This document shows positions 5,563-13,096 of a stretch of DNA of 13,446 nucleotides, piece by piece. Origin of the DNA: CAZJFC01 sp964545245 (GTDB lineage Bacteria > Pseudomonadota > Alphaproteobacteria > Rickettsiales > 21-14-0-20-44-7); NCBI GenBank assembly GCA_964545245.1, contig CAZJFC010000050.1, forward strand, positions 1 to 13,446, read 5' to 3'. The notes under the pieces were generated by a model, which worked only from the letters and a program-made list of their open reading frames with translations, was not told the origin of the DNA and did not search any database. Each line of letters begins with the position of its first letter. Within the stretch, counting starts at the first letter, position 1. The translations under genes were made by a program, and so were the position numbers.

Positions 5563-6177
5563 ATGCTTAACTTCTTCAAAAAACCCAGCGACGAAAACTT
5601 TACTTATGGTGACATCACCACAAGGCTTTTCGCATTCGGGATGGACCTTGCAATAACCTTCATCTTCGTGTTCATAATTTCCAACTACCTTATTTCCAGC
5701 ATTTACCCCGATGGCAACCCCATTACGCCCCTGCGCGTACAGGCGGTGCAGGAACACCCGGAACTCGGCGGCGACCCGGAAGCGCTGGGCAAATACCTGA
5801 TGCTGAAATACCCGAATGAAGTCCGCGAGACCATAACCCAGTTTGCCACCGCAACCATCATCCAAGTCATCCTGCTCGGAATTTATTTCATCTACACCAC
5901 CTACAAATTAGGCGGGACGCTGGGCAAGAAAATCACCGGGATAAAAGTCGTGGATAATATCACCCATAACAGGCTCACGCTCAGCCAGTCCGCAATACGT
6001 TACATCTGCTCGGTGCTTTCGGTTGCCGCACTGGGCGCAGGAATCATTTTCGGCGCTTTTCACCGCCGCCGCCGCACTTTCCACGATATCGCCGCGGATA
6101 CGATCGTTGTCTATGACGAAAACCGCTGGACAATCGCCATTGGAAGGAAAATTAAAGGCTATTTTAATTTGAAGTGA
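5563..6177 (+). CDS. RDD-family integral membrane protein
   Basis: The 204-residue protein belongs to the RDD family, small membrane proteins of mostly unproven function (some members act in ion exchange). The N-terminal TTRLFAFGMD supplies the family's R and D (R21, D28). Membrane segments are about 27-47, 95-114 and 145-167, and a soluble loop of about 45 residues separates the first two. GGTLGKKITGIKVVD (118-131) and RRRRTFHDIAADT (168-180) are typical family motifs. I chose the ATG at 5563 because AAGGA (5550-5554) is 8 nt upstream; an in-frame ATG at 5554 would overlap that site. The gene sits 19 nt after xthA, so co-transcription is likely. It converges with the minus-strand gene ending at 6181, only 3 nt away. 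Confidence 0.85.
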   Translation: MLNFFKKPSDENFTYGDITTRLFAFGMDLAITFIFVFIISNYLISSIYPDGNPITPLRVQAVQEHPELGGDPEALGKYLMLKYPNEVRETITQFATATIIQVILLGIYFIYTTYKLGGTLGKKITGIKVVDNITHNRLTLSQSAIRYICSVLSVAALGAGIIFGAFHRRRRTFHDIAADTIVVYDENRWTIAIGRKIKGYFNLK

Positions 6178-6180
6178 AGC

Positions 6181-7203
6181 CTAATCGCCAAGCTCAAAAG
6201 ATTCGGGTATGGTTATCGTATAATTAACCTTGTGCCTCTGTTCATCGAACCTGTCCGCCTGAAAATAATCTATCCGCAGATTATCTTCAACCGCGAACCC
6301 TTTGAGGACAAAGTTTTTCAGCTCTTTGCCCTGGCAATCCGCCTTGTCAGTGAACTTCACAAAACCTTTCTCCGTTTGGATGCTTGGGCATATATCAATT
6401 TCGGAATTCATCTCTATCCGGTAAGGCGTATACGGCCTTACCTTGAAGGAAATTCCGTAAACATTCCTCCCATCAATAACATCAGAAACATTACAATCCT
6501 TGCCCTTCGCCCCCACAGCCACGTTATGTGTCCTCTCCTCGCCCCACGATGTTACAATCGTCTGGTTCAGAAACATGCATTCATTAAGCTGGGGCAAGTT
6601 CCACGGCGATAGCCCCCTGGCATTTGAATATTCAGGCTTATAATTTTCTTTCTGCCTTGCCGCCCTTCCCTTAAGAACCATATCGCGGAATTCCTTATCT
6701 TCCATAGCATAGAAAATGTCCGGTATCGAACCCCCGGTGAACACGCGCCCTTTTTCGGCCAGTATGGCAACATCAATTTCCTGCACCATCCCGCGCCCTT
6801 TAACCGCAGGGTTGGAAAATACCATCTTGCCGACATATTCGCCTTCCTTGGCAACGCTGAACCGAAACTTCCATGAGCCTGATTTTATATCTTCCTCCGG
6901 TATAAGCTGCGAAGCATCGCCGGTGAAAAGGTTACGCTTATCCGTATCCAGCATGTCATGTTCATAACTTGTCCAGCTCTGGCTTACATAAAGATTATCA
7001 CTCACCGGGTAAGGTTCATATGAGCCGCCAGCAAAAGAAAAAGTAATATGGCATGGTTTATTGATTTCGCATTTTGTATCCGGCTGCCTGGCATAGATTC
7101 CTGGCGGCGTGCCTGCCTTAACTTTCGGTGAAACATCTTTTTCCCTTGCCACGCCTTGCGTTGAAACACATAAAACCATGGCGATGAGCAAGAGATATCT
7201 CAT
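6181..7203 (-). CDS. Unknown secreted (periplasmic) protein
   Basis: I do not recognise this family. The 340-residue product begins with a clear Sec signal peptide (MRYLLLIAMVLCVSTQGVA, probable cleavage after A19). The mature part is soluble, with six cysteines in the segments TKCEINKPCHI, NECMF, KDCNVS, IDICPS and ADCQG; an even number could allow disulfides in the periplasm. Predicted strands and KVNYTITIPESF near the end suggest a beta-rich fold. I chose the ATG at 7203; a GTG at 7209 overlaps the lpdA stop as GTGA and would add two residues. There is no separate Shine-Dalgarno, so translation may be coupled to lpdA. Its place at the end of the PDH operon gives no clear functional hint. 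Confidence 0.75.
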   Translation of the reverse strand: MRYLLLIAMVLCVSTQGVAREKDVSPKVKAGTPPGIYARQPDTKCEINKPCHITFSFAGGSYEPYPVSDNLYVSQSWTSYEHDMLDTDKRNLFTGDASQLIPEEDIKSGSWKFRFSVAKEGEYVGKMVFSNPAVKGRGMVQEIDVAILAEKGRVFTGGSIPDIFYAMEDKEFRDMVLKGRAARQKENYKPEYSNARGLSPWNLPQLNECMFLNQTIVTSWGEERTHNVAVGAKGKDCNVSDVIDGRNVYGISFKVRPYTPYRIEMNSEIDICPSIQTEKGFVKFTDKADCQGKELKNFVLKGFAVEDNLRIDYFQADRFDEQRHKVNYTITIPESFELGD

Positions 7204-7205
7204 AA

Positions 7206-8591
7206 TCACATATGGATAACGCGGCCATAGGCATCCAGCACCGCCTCGTGCATCATCTCGGACATTGTCGGATGCGGGAATATCGTGTGCATGAACTCGG
7301 CCTCGGTCGCCTCGCAGGTTTTGCCGATGGCAAAGCCCTGAATCATCTCGGTGACTTCCGCGCCGATCATATGCGCACCAAGCAACTCACCTGTCTTTTC
7401 ATCAAAAATGGTTTTAACCAGCCCATCGGTTTCGCCCATCGCGATCGCCTTGCCGTTGCCAACCGGGAGGAAACGGCCAACCTTGATCTTAAGCCCCTTA
7501 TCCTTCGCCGCTTTTTCGGTGAGGCCGATGCTCGCGATTTGCGGATGCGAGTAAGTGCAGCCCGGAATATTCGCTTTTTTGAGCGGGTGGACGTCCTTCT
7601 GCCCCGCCAGTTTTTCCACGCAGATAATTCCTTCATGCGAAGCCTTGTGCGCAAGCCACGGAGCGCCTGCCACATCACCAATCGCATAAACGCCTTTTTC
7701 GGCGGTTTCGCACCATTCGTTGGTGAGAATCTGGTTTTTCTCAACCTTAACCTTGGTTGCTTCAAGCCCAAGGTTTTCAGTGTTGCCGACAATGCCGACC
7801 GCCATGATGACGCGCTCAACCTTTATGGTTTCAGCCTTACCGCCTTTTTCAATCGTCGCGGTAACATCGGATTTGCCTTTTCCCAGCTTTTTCACCTGCG
7901 CGCCGGTGATGATTTTTATTCCCTGTTTTTCAAATGATTTATGCGCGATTTTTGCGATTTCCTCATCCTCCACCGGGAGAATCCTGTCCTGCACCTCAAC
8001 CAGCGTCACAGCCACACCAAGCGCGTTATAGAAGCTGGCGAACTCAACGCCGATCGCGCCGCTGCCGACAACCAGCAATGATTTTGGCATGGCAGGCGGC
8101 GTCATCGCTTCCTTATATGTCCAGATCTGCTTGCCGTCCGGCTCCAGCCCCGGAATAACGCGCGCGCGCGCTCCGGTGGCAATTATGATATGCTTCGCCT
8201 GATAAGTGTCAGCGCCAACCTTGATTTTACCGCCACCCGCAAGCTTCGCCGCGCCGTTGATAACGGTAACCTTGTTCTTCTTCATCAGCGAGCCGATACC
8301 GCCGGAAAGCTTAGCGGAAACTGCCCGTGAGCGCTCAATGATTTTCTTGAAATCGAAGCTGATTTTTTCCGCTTTCAGGCCGAACTCATCAGCATGTTTG
8401 AACAGCGAATAAACCTCTGCCGAGCGCAGCAGCGCCTTGGTCGGGATACAACCCCAGTTAAGGCAGATACCGCCAAGATGCTCACGTTCCACAATCGCCA
8501 CTTTCAGTTTTAGCTGCGCCGCGCGGATTGCCGCAACATAGCCGCCCGGCCCCGCGCCGATAACGATTACATCAAAATTAGTATCTGCCAT
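7206..8591 (-). CDS. lpdA: Dihydrolipoyl dehydrogenase, E3 of pyruvate dehydrogenase
   Basis: E3 reoxidises the dihydrolipoyl group of E2 and passes electrons through FAD to NAD+. The 461-residue protein has the FAD-binding GAGPGGYVA (12-20), the redox disulfide GGICLNWGCIPTKALL (C43, C48), the NAD-binding VVGSGAIGVE (174-183), the second FAD motif VYAIGDVAG and the catalytic HTIFPHPTMSE (H440, E445). All key residues are present. It lies 30 nt downstream of an unknown envelope-protein gene and two genes after pdhC, so it probably serves the pyruvate complex, though E3 can be shared with 2-oxoglutarate dehydrogenase. No good Shine-Dalgarno precedes the ATG. Confidence 0.96.
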   Translation of the reverse strand: MADTNFDVIVIGAGPGGYVAAIRAAQLKLKVAIVEREHLGGICLNWGCIPTKALLRSAEVYSLFKHADEFGLKAEKISFDFKKIIERSRAVSAKLSGGIGSLMKKNKVTVINGAAKLAGGGKIKVGADTYQAKHIIIATGARARVIPGLEPDGKQIWTYKEAMTPPAMPKSLLVVGSGAIGVEFASFYNALGVAVTLVEVQDRILPVEDEEIAKIAHKSFEKQGIKIITGAQVKKLGKGKSDVTATIEKGGKAETIKVERVIMAVGIVGNTENLGLEATKVKVEKNQILTNEWCETAEKGVYAIGDVAGAPWLAHKASHEGIICVEKLAGQKDVHPLKKANIPGCTYSHPQIASIGLTEKAAKDKGLKIKVGRFLPVGNGKAIAMGETDGLVKTIFDEKTGELLGAHMIGAEVTEMIQGFAIGKTCEATEAEFMHTIFPHPTMSEMMHEAVLDAYGRVIHM

Positions 8592-8621
8592 AAGAACTGT
8601 TTATTCCGTTAGTTTATTGAA

Positions 8622-10025
8622 TTAATGCGCGTGTCCGTCATGTTCCTCAAGCGGTTTGGATTCCACTTTCTCAGGGACAGAAGGAGAAGCCTCCGCGCCG
8701 CCGGATGAAGTTGTCAGGCCGCCATCCTGAGGGATTCCCGCCGGTACCGTCCTTTGGAAGTGCCTTGCCTCGATCGCTTTCACTTCCTCAGGGGTTTTCC
8801 CGCCGATAAGGACATTATCCGTTCCGTCAAATTTGATTTTGACCACGATATCATCACCTTTTTCTTCGCCGATTTCCTTGGCGAAAGCGATAAATTTCTC
8901 AAAATCGGCAGCGGCAACGCCAAATGATTTCTGGATAAAATCAAGTAATTTCCGGTGTTTCACGATTGAAATACTTGCCTCGCCTTTCGGGACTTCGCGT
9001 TTTTCGGAGTCACCGAATTTCAGGTCAGCGAGCGACTTAACTCCGGATTCACCCATAAACAGCGAAAATTCCTTCACCTTGATATCCGCGTCGAACTCAA
9101 CTTTTTCTTCTGCCGGTTCTTCCTTGCCTTCCTTGCGCGCGGCCTGTTTCCTGCTATCAAGCTCCGCGAGCCTGCTGATGACGGAACCAAGGCTCGTGCC
9201 GTTATAATCCGCGTCAAACTTCATGCTGACCGGCTCAATTGGCCCAAGCATAAGCTTCGCCATATCACCGAATTCAAAATTGGTTATGTAAAAATTCAGC
9301 GCGGTTTTTGCGTCTTCACCCGTTTTTCTGGTCGTGAAATCCCCGCCGGATTCCGCTATTTTAGCCAGCACGGTATTTCCCCTTGCCTCTTTTATGACCA
9401 GGTTTTTGGTTACGGATTTAATAACTTCAACCTCGTTTGCGTCATTGAGTTTAAGCTCACTGGTATATTGCTCGCTTTCGAGAACGGCAATTTTTTGCTT
9501 CTGCCCCATGAAGTCGGCGTAATATTCAACAGGTGTCGGGATATCGATAACATAACGCCCCGGATCATTCACATCACGCAGGATGATAACCTTCGCGGTG
9601 CGCTGTTCAGCCTCGCCTGCATTGGCTCCTTCCGGGCTTTTGAAAGAAAGTACGGCATCGGTAATTTCAACCCCGCCTTTGCCCGGCTCAGTGATTGTTT
9701 TAATCTCTTTGTATGAGAAATTATAGTCCAGCGACGCGATAAATTTATTGAACCCTTCATCGAACTCTTTTTGCTGCTCCTCATCAAGCACCGGCCTGAA
9801 ATTCGCGTCGAAGACCTTTTTAATGCCCTCGTTGAACCCCTCACCTTGCAGCGCTTCAACTTCCTGTTTCACTTCCTCAGCGACCTGATTTCCCGCGCCA
9901 ACACCGGGGATAAGCCCTTTCGTATAGGCGAATATGCCGCCGCCGATAACGGCCACAGCCAATATGATTCCAACTAGTTTGCCTTTGCAGCTTTTGCCGC
10001 AGGCCGGGTTTGGGAGTTCAGTCAT
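8622..10025 (-). CDS. Unknown single-pass envelope protein in the PDH operon
   Basis: I cannot name this family. The 467-residue protein has a short cytoplasmic N-terminus with two Cys and several Lys (ACGKSCKGK), one membrane helix at about 16-34 (LVGIILAVAVIGGGIFAY) and a large, highly charged Glu/Lys-rich domain that should face the periplasm. A coiled-coil-like stretch lies around residues 45-90. The C-terminal ~45 residues look disordered (Gly, Ser, Pro, Glu) and end EEHDGHAH, a possible metal-binding tail. The ATG at 10025 has a GAGAGGA ribosome binding site. It is 29 nt after pdhC and 30 nt before lpdA, so it is embedded in the PDH transcript. The bipartite architecture resembles YdgA/DUF945-like periplasmic proteins, but I see no motif proving that. 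Confidence 0.75.
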   Translation of the reverse strand: MTELPNPACGKSCKGKLVGIILAVAVIGGGIFAYTKGLIPGVGAGNQVAEEVKQEVEALQGEGFNEGIKKVFDANFRPVLDEEQQKEFDEGFNKFIASLDYNFSYKEIKTITEPGKGGVEITDAVLSFKSPEGANAGEAEQRTAKVIILRDVNDPGRYVIDIPTPVEYYADFMGQKQKIAVLESEQYTSELKLNDANEVEVIKSVTKNLVIKEARGNTVLAKIAESGGDFTTRKTGEDAKTALNFYITNFEFGDMAKLMLGPIEPVSMKFDADYNGTSLGSVISRLAELDSRKQAARKEGKEEPAEEKVEFDADIKVKEFSLFMGESGVKSLADLKFGDSEKREVPKGEASISIVKHRKLLDFIQKSFGVAAADFEKFIAFAKEIGEEKGDDIVVKIKFDGTDNVLIGGKTPEEVKAIEARHFQRTVPAGIPQDGGLTTSSGGAEASPSVPEKVESKPLEEHDGHAH

Positions 10026-10054
10026 TTTTCCTCTCTTTGGGTTGCTCCGGTCTG

Positions 10055-11278
10055 TTATACAAACATGAGGACCGGCTCCTCAATGTATGCCTTGAATGCC
10101 TGCAGGAAATTCGCGCCCACTGCGCCGTCAACCACGCGGTGGTCAACTGAAAGCGTGCATGACATGATGTTCGCTTTCACAATCTGCCCATCTTTCACGA
10201 TAGCGCGTTCCTCGCCCGCGCCAACCGCAAGGATGCAACCCTGCGGCGGGTTCACAATCGCCTGGAAGTTCTTGATGCCATACATGCCAAGGTTGGAGAT
10301 GCTGAAACCCCCGCCCTGGAATTCTTCCGGCGCGAGCTTGTTTTCCTTCGCGCGTTTTGCGAGGTCTTTCATTTCGCCGGAAATGGTGACGATATCTTTC
10401 TGGTCGGCGTTTTTGATGATCGGGGTAATCAGCCCGCCATCGATCGCCACCGCCACGGAAACATCCACGTTGTTATATTGCCGTATGGCGGCGTCGGTCC
10501 ATGAAGCGTTGGAATCCGGCACATCACGCATTGCGAGCGCAACTGCTTTAATCACAAAATCATTCACCGAAATTTTGTATTTATCCTTGCCTTTCGCGTT
10601 GATCGCCGCACGCGCGGAAAGCAGCGCGTCAATGTTCAGGTCAATCGAAAGATAGAAATGCGGAACCGTGGTTTTTGATTCAAGCAAGCGTTTCGCGATC
10701 ACCTTGCGCATATTGTTATTCGGGATTTCCACAGCCTCAACCGGGTTGCGGAACACAATGCCCTTGCCGCCCTTCGGCGCGTTCAGGATATCCGCCTTCA
10801 CGATGCGGCCACCGGGGCCGCTACCTTGCACGAAGCGGAGGTCAACACCTTCCTGCGCGGCAATTCTTTTAGCGAGCGGAGAGGCCTTCACACGACCGCT
10901 TGTTGCAGTAGCTGCACTTACCTGCGCCGGAGCGGCAGCAGGTGTTGCAGCGGCAGTGACCTCTGCTTTCGCCGGTTCTTCTGCTTTTGGAGCCGCAGCT
11001 TTTGGTTTATAAGAATCAAGCGCCTTTGCATCCTCGCCATCTTCAAGAAGAAGGGCGATAGCCTCATTCACCTTCACATTTTCAGTGCCGCCGGGGATCA
11101 GGATTTTGCCGAGAACTCCCTCGTCAACCGCCTCAACCTCCATGGTTGCCTTATCGGTTTCAATCTCGGCGATAACATCACCCGCTTTTACCTTGTCACC
11201 TTCTTTTTTGTGCCACTTGGCGAGGTTCCCCTCGGTCATGGTGGGTGATAGCGCAGGCATTAAAATCTCTATAGGCAT
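10055..11278 (-). CDS. pdhC: Pyruvate dehydrogenase E2, dihydrolipoamide acetyltransferase
   Basis: E2 carries acetyl groups from E1 on its lipoyl arm to CoA and forms the core of the PDH complex. The 407 residues show one lipoyl domain (1-80, lipoylated K43 in IETDKATMEVEA), an Ala/Pro linker, the peripheral-subunit binding domain (130-165, KASPLAKRIAAQEGVDL) and the catalytic domain from about 183 with SVDHRVVDG (H380, D384). The opening MPIEILMPALSPTMTEGNLA is typical of alphaproteobacterial and mitochondrial E2. AGGGA lies about 6 nt before the ATG. A likely promoter lies 29-56 nt upstream. Unusually, it is separated from pdhB by the ATPase gene. Confidence 0.95.
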   Translation of the reverse strand: MPIEILMPALSPTMTEGNLAKWHKKEGDKVKAGDVIAEIETDKATMEVEAVDEGVLGKILIPGGTENVKVNEAIALLLEDGEDAKALDSYKPKAAAPKAEEPAKAEVTAAATPAAAPAQVSAATATSGRVKASPLAKRIAAQEGVDLRFVQGSGPGGRIVKADILNAPKGGKGIVFRNPVEAVEIPNNNMRKVIAKRLLESKTTVPHFYLSIDLNIDALLSARAAINAKGKDKYKISVNDFVIKAVALAMRDVPDSNASWTDAAIRQYNNVDVSVAVAIDGGLITPIIKNADQKDIVTISGEMKDLAKRAKENKLAPEEFQGGGFSISNLGMYGIKNFQAIVNPPQGCILAVGAGEERAIVKDGQIVKANIMSCTLSVDHRVVDGAVGANFLQAFKAYIEEPVLMFV

Positions 11279-11306
11279 TCTTGTCCCTGAATTAGCTGAA
11301 GCGCAT

Positions 11307-11334
11307 ACTTTAAGAGAAAATTTCTCTATGTCAA
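11307..11334 (-). promoter_or_regulatory. Probable promoter of the pdhC-lpdA operon
   Basis: On the minus strand TTGACA (11329-11334) is a perfect -35 box, followed after 16 nt by TAAAGT (11307-11312), a 4/6 -10 box. It lies in the 65-nt gap between the ATPase stop and the pdhC ATG, so pdhC and the genes after it need not depend on pdhB transcription. Confidence 0.55.
11313..11327. promoter_or_regulatory. Palindrome filling the pdhC promoter spacer
   Basis: AGAGAAA-A-TTTCTCT is a perfect 7-bp inverted repeat with a single central base, placed exactly between the -35 and -10 boxes. A repressor bound there would block RNA polymerase. No regulator gene is in the window, so the operator role is inferred from position and symmetry only. 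Confidence 0.4.
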
Positions 11335-11343
11335 TTTGAATGC

Positions 11344-12825
11344 CTATTTTTTGAGCAGCCCGCCCAATATGCCGCGCGTGATTTGCCTTCCTAGCTGCGA
11401 GCCAACGGTGCGGATAACCTGTTTTGCGAGAGTTTCACCATAACCCATGCGCTGCCTGCCTGCTGCTTTTTTAGGCTCCGCACCCTGATATTTTCTTCCA
11501 GCCGGAGCTTCCGGCGCTGCTTTATGCGCTTTTGCATTCAGTTTCTCAAAGGCGGATTCCCTATCCACAACCTTGTCATAAAACCCGTTCAGCGGGCTGG
11601 AGTTAATTAAATTCCGTCTTTCTGCCTCGGAAATTACCCCGATGCGTGAAGCAGGCGGGCAAATGAACGTGCGGTCAACAATGCCCGGTGTTCCCCCGGC
11701 TTCAAGTGTGGAAACCAGCGCTTCGCCCACTCCCAATTCAGTTATCGCAGCTTCGGTCTTGAATTTCGGGTTTGCGCGGAAAGTCTGCGCCGCCACTTTC
11801 ACCGCTTTCTGGTCATTCGGCGTGAAGGCACGTAACGCGTGCTGGAAGCGGTTGCCAAGCTGTCCCAGCACTGATTGTGGGATATCCTGCGGGCTCTGCG
11901 TGATGAAATAAACCCCAACGCCCTTGGAGCGTATCAGGCGCACCACTTGCTCCACCTTATCCACCAATGCTTTTGGCGCATCGTCAAACAGCAGGTGCGC
12001 TTCATCAAAAAAGAATGCGAGCTTTGGTTTTTCCAAATCGCCCACTTCCGGCAAATCCTCGAACAGTTCGGAAAGCAGCCATAGCAAAAATGTGGAATAA
12101 AGTTTAGGGTGCTGGATAAGCGTTTCCGCTGCAAGCACGTTGACATATCCCACCCCGTTATGTGTCGTGCGCATAAAATCACGGATATCCACCGCCGGTT
12201 CGCCAAAGAAATTTTCGCCGCCCTGCTGCTCAAGGCTAAGCAATGCCCGCTGGATAGCCGCCACCGAAGTTGGGCTTACATTGCCATAATTTTTTGAAAT
12301 ATCGCTGGCGCTCCCGGAAACAAAAACCAGCATCGCACGTAAATCCTTGAGGTCGAGCAGGAGCAGACCTTCATCATCAGCGACCGCAAAACATATATCA
12401 AGAACGCCATGCTGGGTCGGGTTAAGGCCAAGCAGGCGGCCAATTATAAGCGGCCCCATTTCCGAAATTGTCGTACGCACCGGGTGACCGTTCCTGCCGA
12501 ACAAATCCCAGAATATCACCGGATTTGGTTTAAATTCCGGCACAACGCCAAGCTGCCGGTAACGCTCGGCCACGCGCTTGTTTGATTCATCGCCGCTTTG
12601 CGAAATCCCCGCAAGGTCGCCCTTCACATCGGCCAGAAAAACCGGGATGCCGTTGCGCGAAAAGCTTTCCGCGATTGCCTGCAATGTGACCGTTTTGCCG
12701 GTTCCGGTTGCCCCCGCGATCAACCCGTGGCGGTTGGCATATTTCAGGTCAAGAAAGTGGGGCTGCTCACCTGTCCCGATATAAACTGAATTTGGCTGAG
12801 GTTCAATTTTCTGCGCGGCCTGCAT
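11344..12825 (-). CDS. HerA-like ATPase, DUF853/YjgR family
   Basis: This cytoplasmic P-loop ATPase belongs to the HerA/FtsK-like superfamily and the DUF853 (YjgR) group, whose biological role is not established. The 493-residue protein has the Walker A GATGTGKT (38-45), FLADVKGDLAG (63-73), the Walker B FFFDEAHLLF (271-280), the sensor region FITQSPQDIP (308-317) and LGNRFQHALRAFTP (323-336). The C-terminal end GYGETLAKQVIRTVGSQLGR, then QITRGILGGLLKK, is typical of this group. AGGGA precedes the ATG at 12825. It lies between pdhB and pdhC on the same strand, 65 nt before pdhC. NurA, the usual nuclease partner of archaeal HerA, is absent. Confidence 0.88.
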   Translation of the reverse strand: MQAAQKIEPQPNSVYIGTGEQPHFLDLKYANRHGLIAGATGTGKTVTLQAIAESFSRNGIPVFLADVKGDLAGISQSGDESNKRVAERYRQLGVVPEFKPNPVIFWDLFGRNGHPVRTTISEMGPLIIGRLLGLNPTQHGVLDICFAVADDEGLLLLDLKDLRAMLVFVSGSASDISKNYGNVSPTSVAAIQRALLSLEQQGGENFFGEPAVDIRDFMRTTHNGVGYVNVLAAETLIQHPKLYSTFLLWLLSELFEDLPEVGDLEKPKLAFFFDEAHLLFDDAPKALVDKVEQVVRLIRSKGVGVYFITQSPQDIPQSVLGQLGNRFQHALRAFTPNDQKAVKVAAQTFRANPKFKTEAAITELGVGEALVSTLEAGGTPGIVDRTFICPPASRIGVISEAERRNLINSSPLNGFYDKVVDRESAFEKLNAKAHKAAPEAPAGRKYQGAEPKKAAGRQRMGYGETLAKQVIRTVGSQLGRQITRGILGGLLKK

Positions 12826-12908
12826 ATATTCCCTGATTTTATGTTCGGTCTATTTTTAGCATTTTTCCGGTGGAAAGCAAAGCAACTCTGTGTTTTAATT
12901 CAAAAATC

Positions 12909-13085
12909 ATGGCTCATGAAAAAAGTAAAAAATCCCGCACCCGAAAACCTGAGCGCGATAAAGATGAACCAATCGAGCTTGCCTCCCCCACCTGCATGAT
13001 GCCTGAATTTTTAAGCGAATTCTTTGGCAGTGAAGCAGAAGAAAAACCCCGGCGCAAAAAGCCCTCTCCGCCAAGGTTGCGGTAA
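12909..13085 (+). CDS. Small charged hypothetical protein
   Basis: This is a possible 58-residue gene on the strand opposite its neighbours. The protein starts very basic (MAHEKSKKSRTRKPERDKDE), has a short central segment ASPTCMMPEFLSEFFGSEAE that could be an amphipathic helix, and ends basic (KPRRKKPSPPRLR). I do not recognise it. Codon composition is reasonable (purine-rich first positions). The ATG at 12909 has no Shine-Dalgarno; TTTAAT just upstream could be a -10 box. A GTG start at 12870 would add 13 residues. It diverges from the ATPase gene and converges with pdhB, with its stop in a palindrome shared with the pdhB stop. It fills most of the 268-nt pdhB-ATPase gap. Confidence 0.5.
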   Translation: MAHEKSKKSRTRKPERDKDEPIELASPTCMMPEFLSEFFGSEAEEKPRRKKPSPPRLR

Positions 13086-13096
13086 TAATATTATTA
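13083..13096. repeat. Palindrome joining two convergent stop codons
   Basis: TAATAATATTATTA is a perfect 14-bp palindrome. Its left end is the TAA of the small plus-strand ORF and its right end is the TAA of pdhB on the minus strand. It is all A/T with no GC stem, so it is unlikely to act as an efficient terminator. Confidence 0.5.

Noticed and set aside
7212..7937. Long plus-strand frame of 241 codons
   Set aside because: It lies wholly antisense to lpdA, whose motifs are complete; this is a shadow of its codon usage.
8158..8172. Alternating CG run
   Set aside because: It falls inside lpdA and encodes the ordinary GARARV segment after the FAD-binding strand; no sign of a regulatory or repeat role.
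10065..10655. Plus-strand frame of 196 codons
   Set aside because: It is antisense to the conserved pdhC catalytic domain, with no independent start signal.
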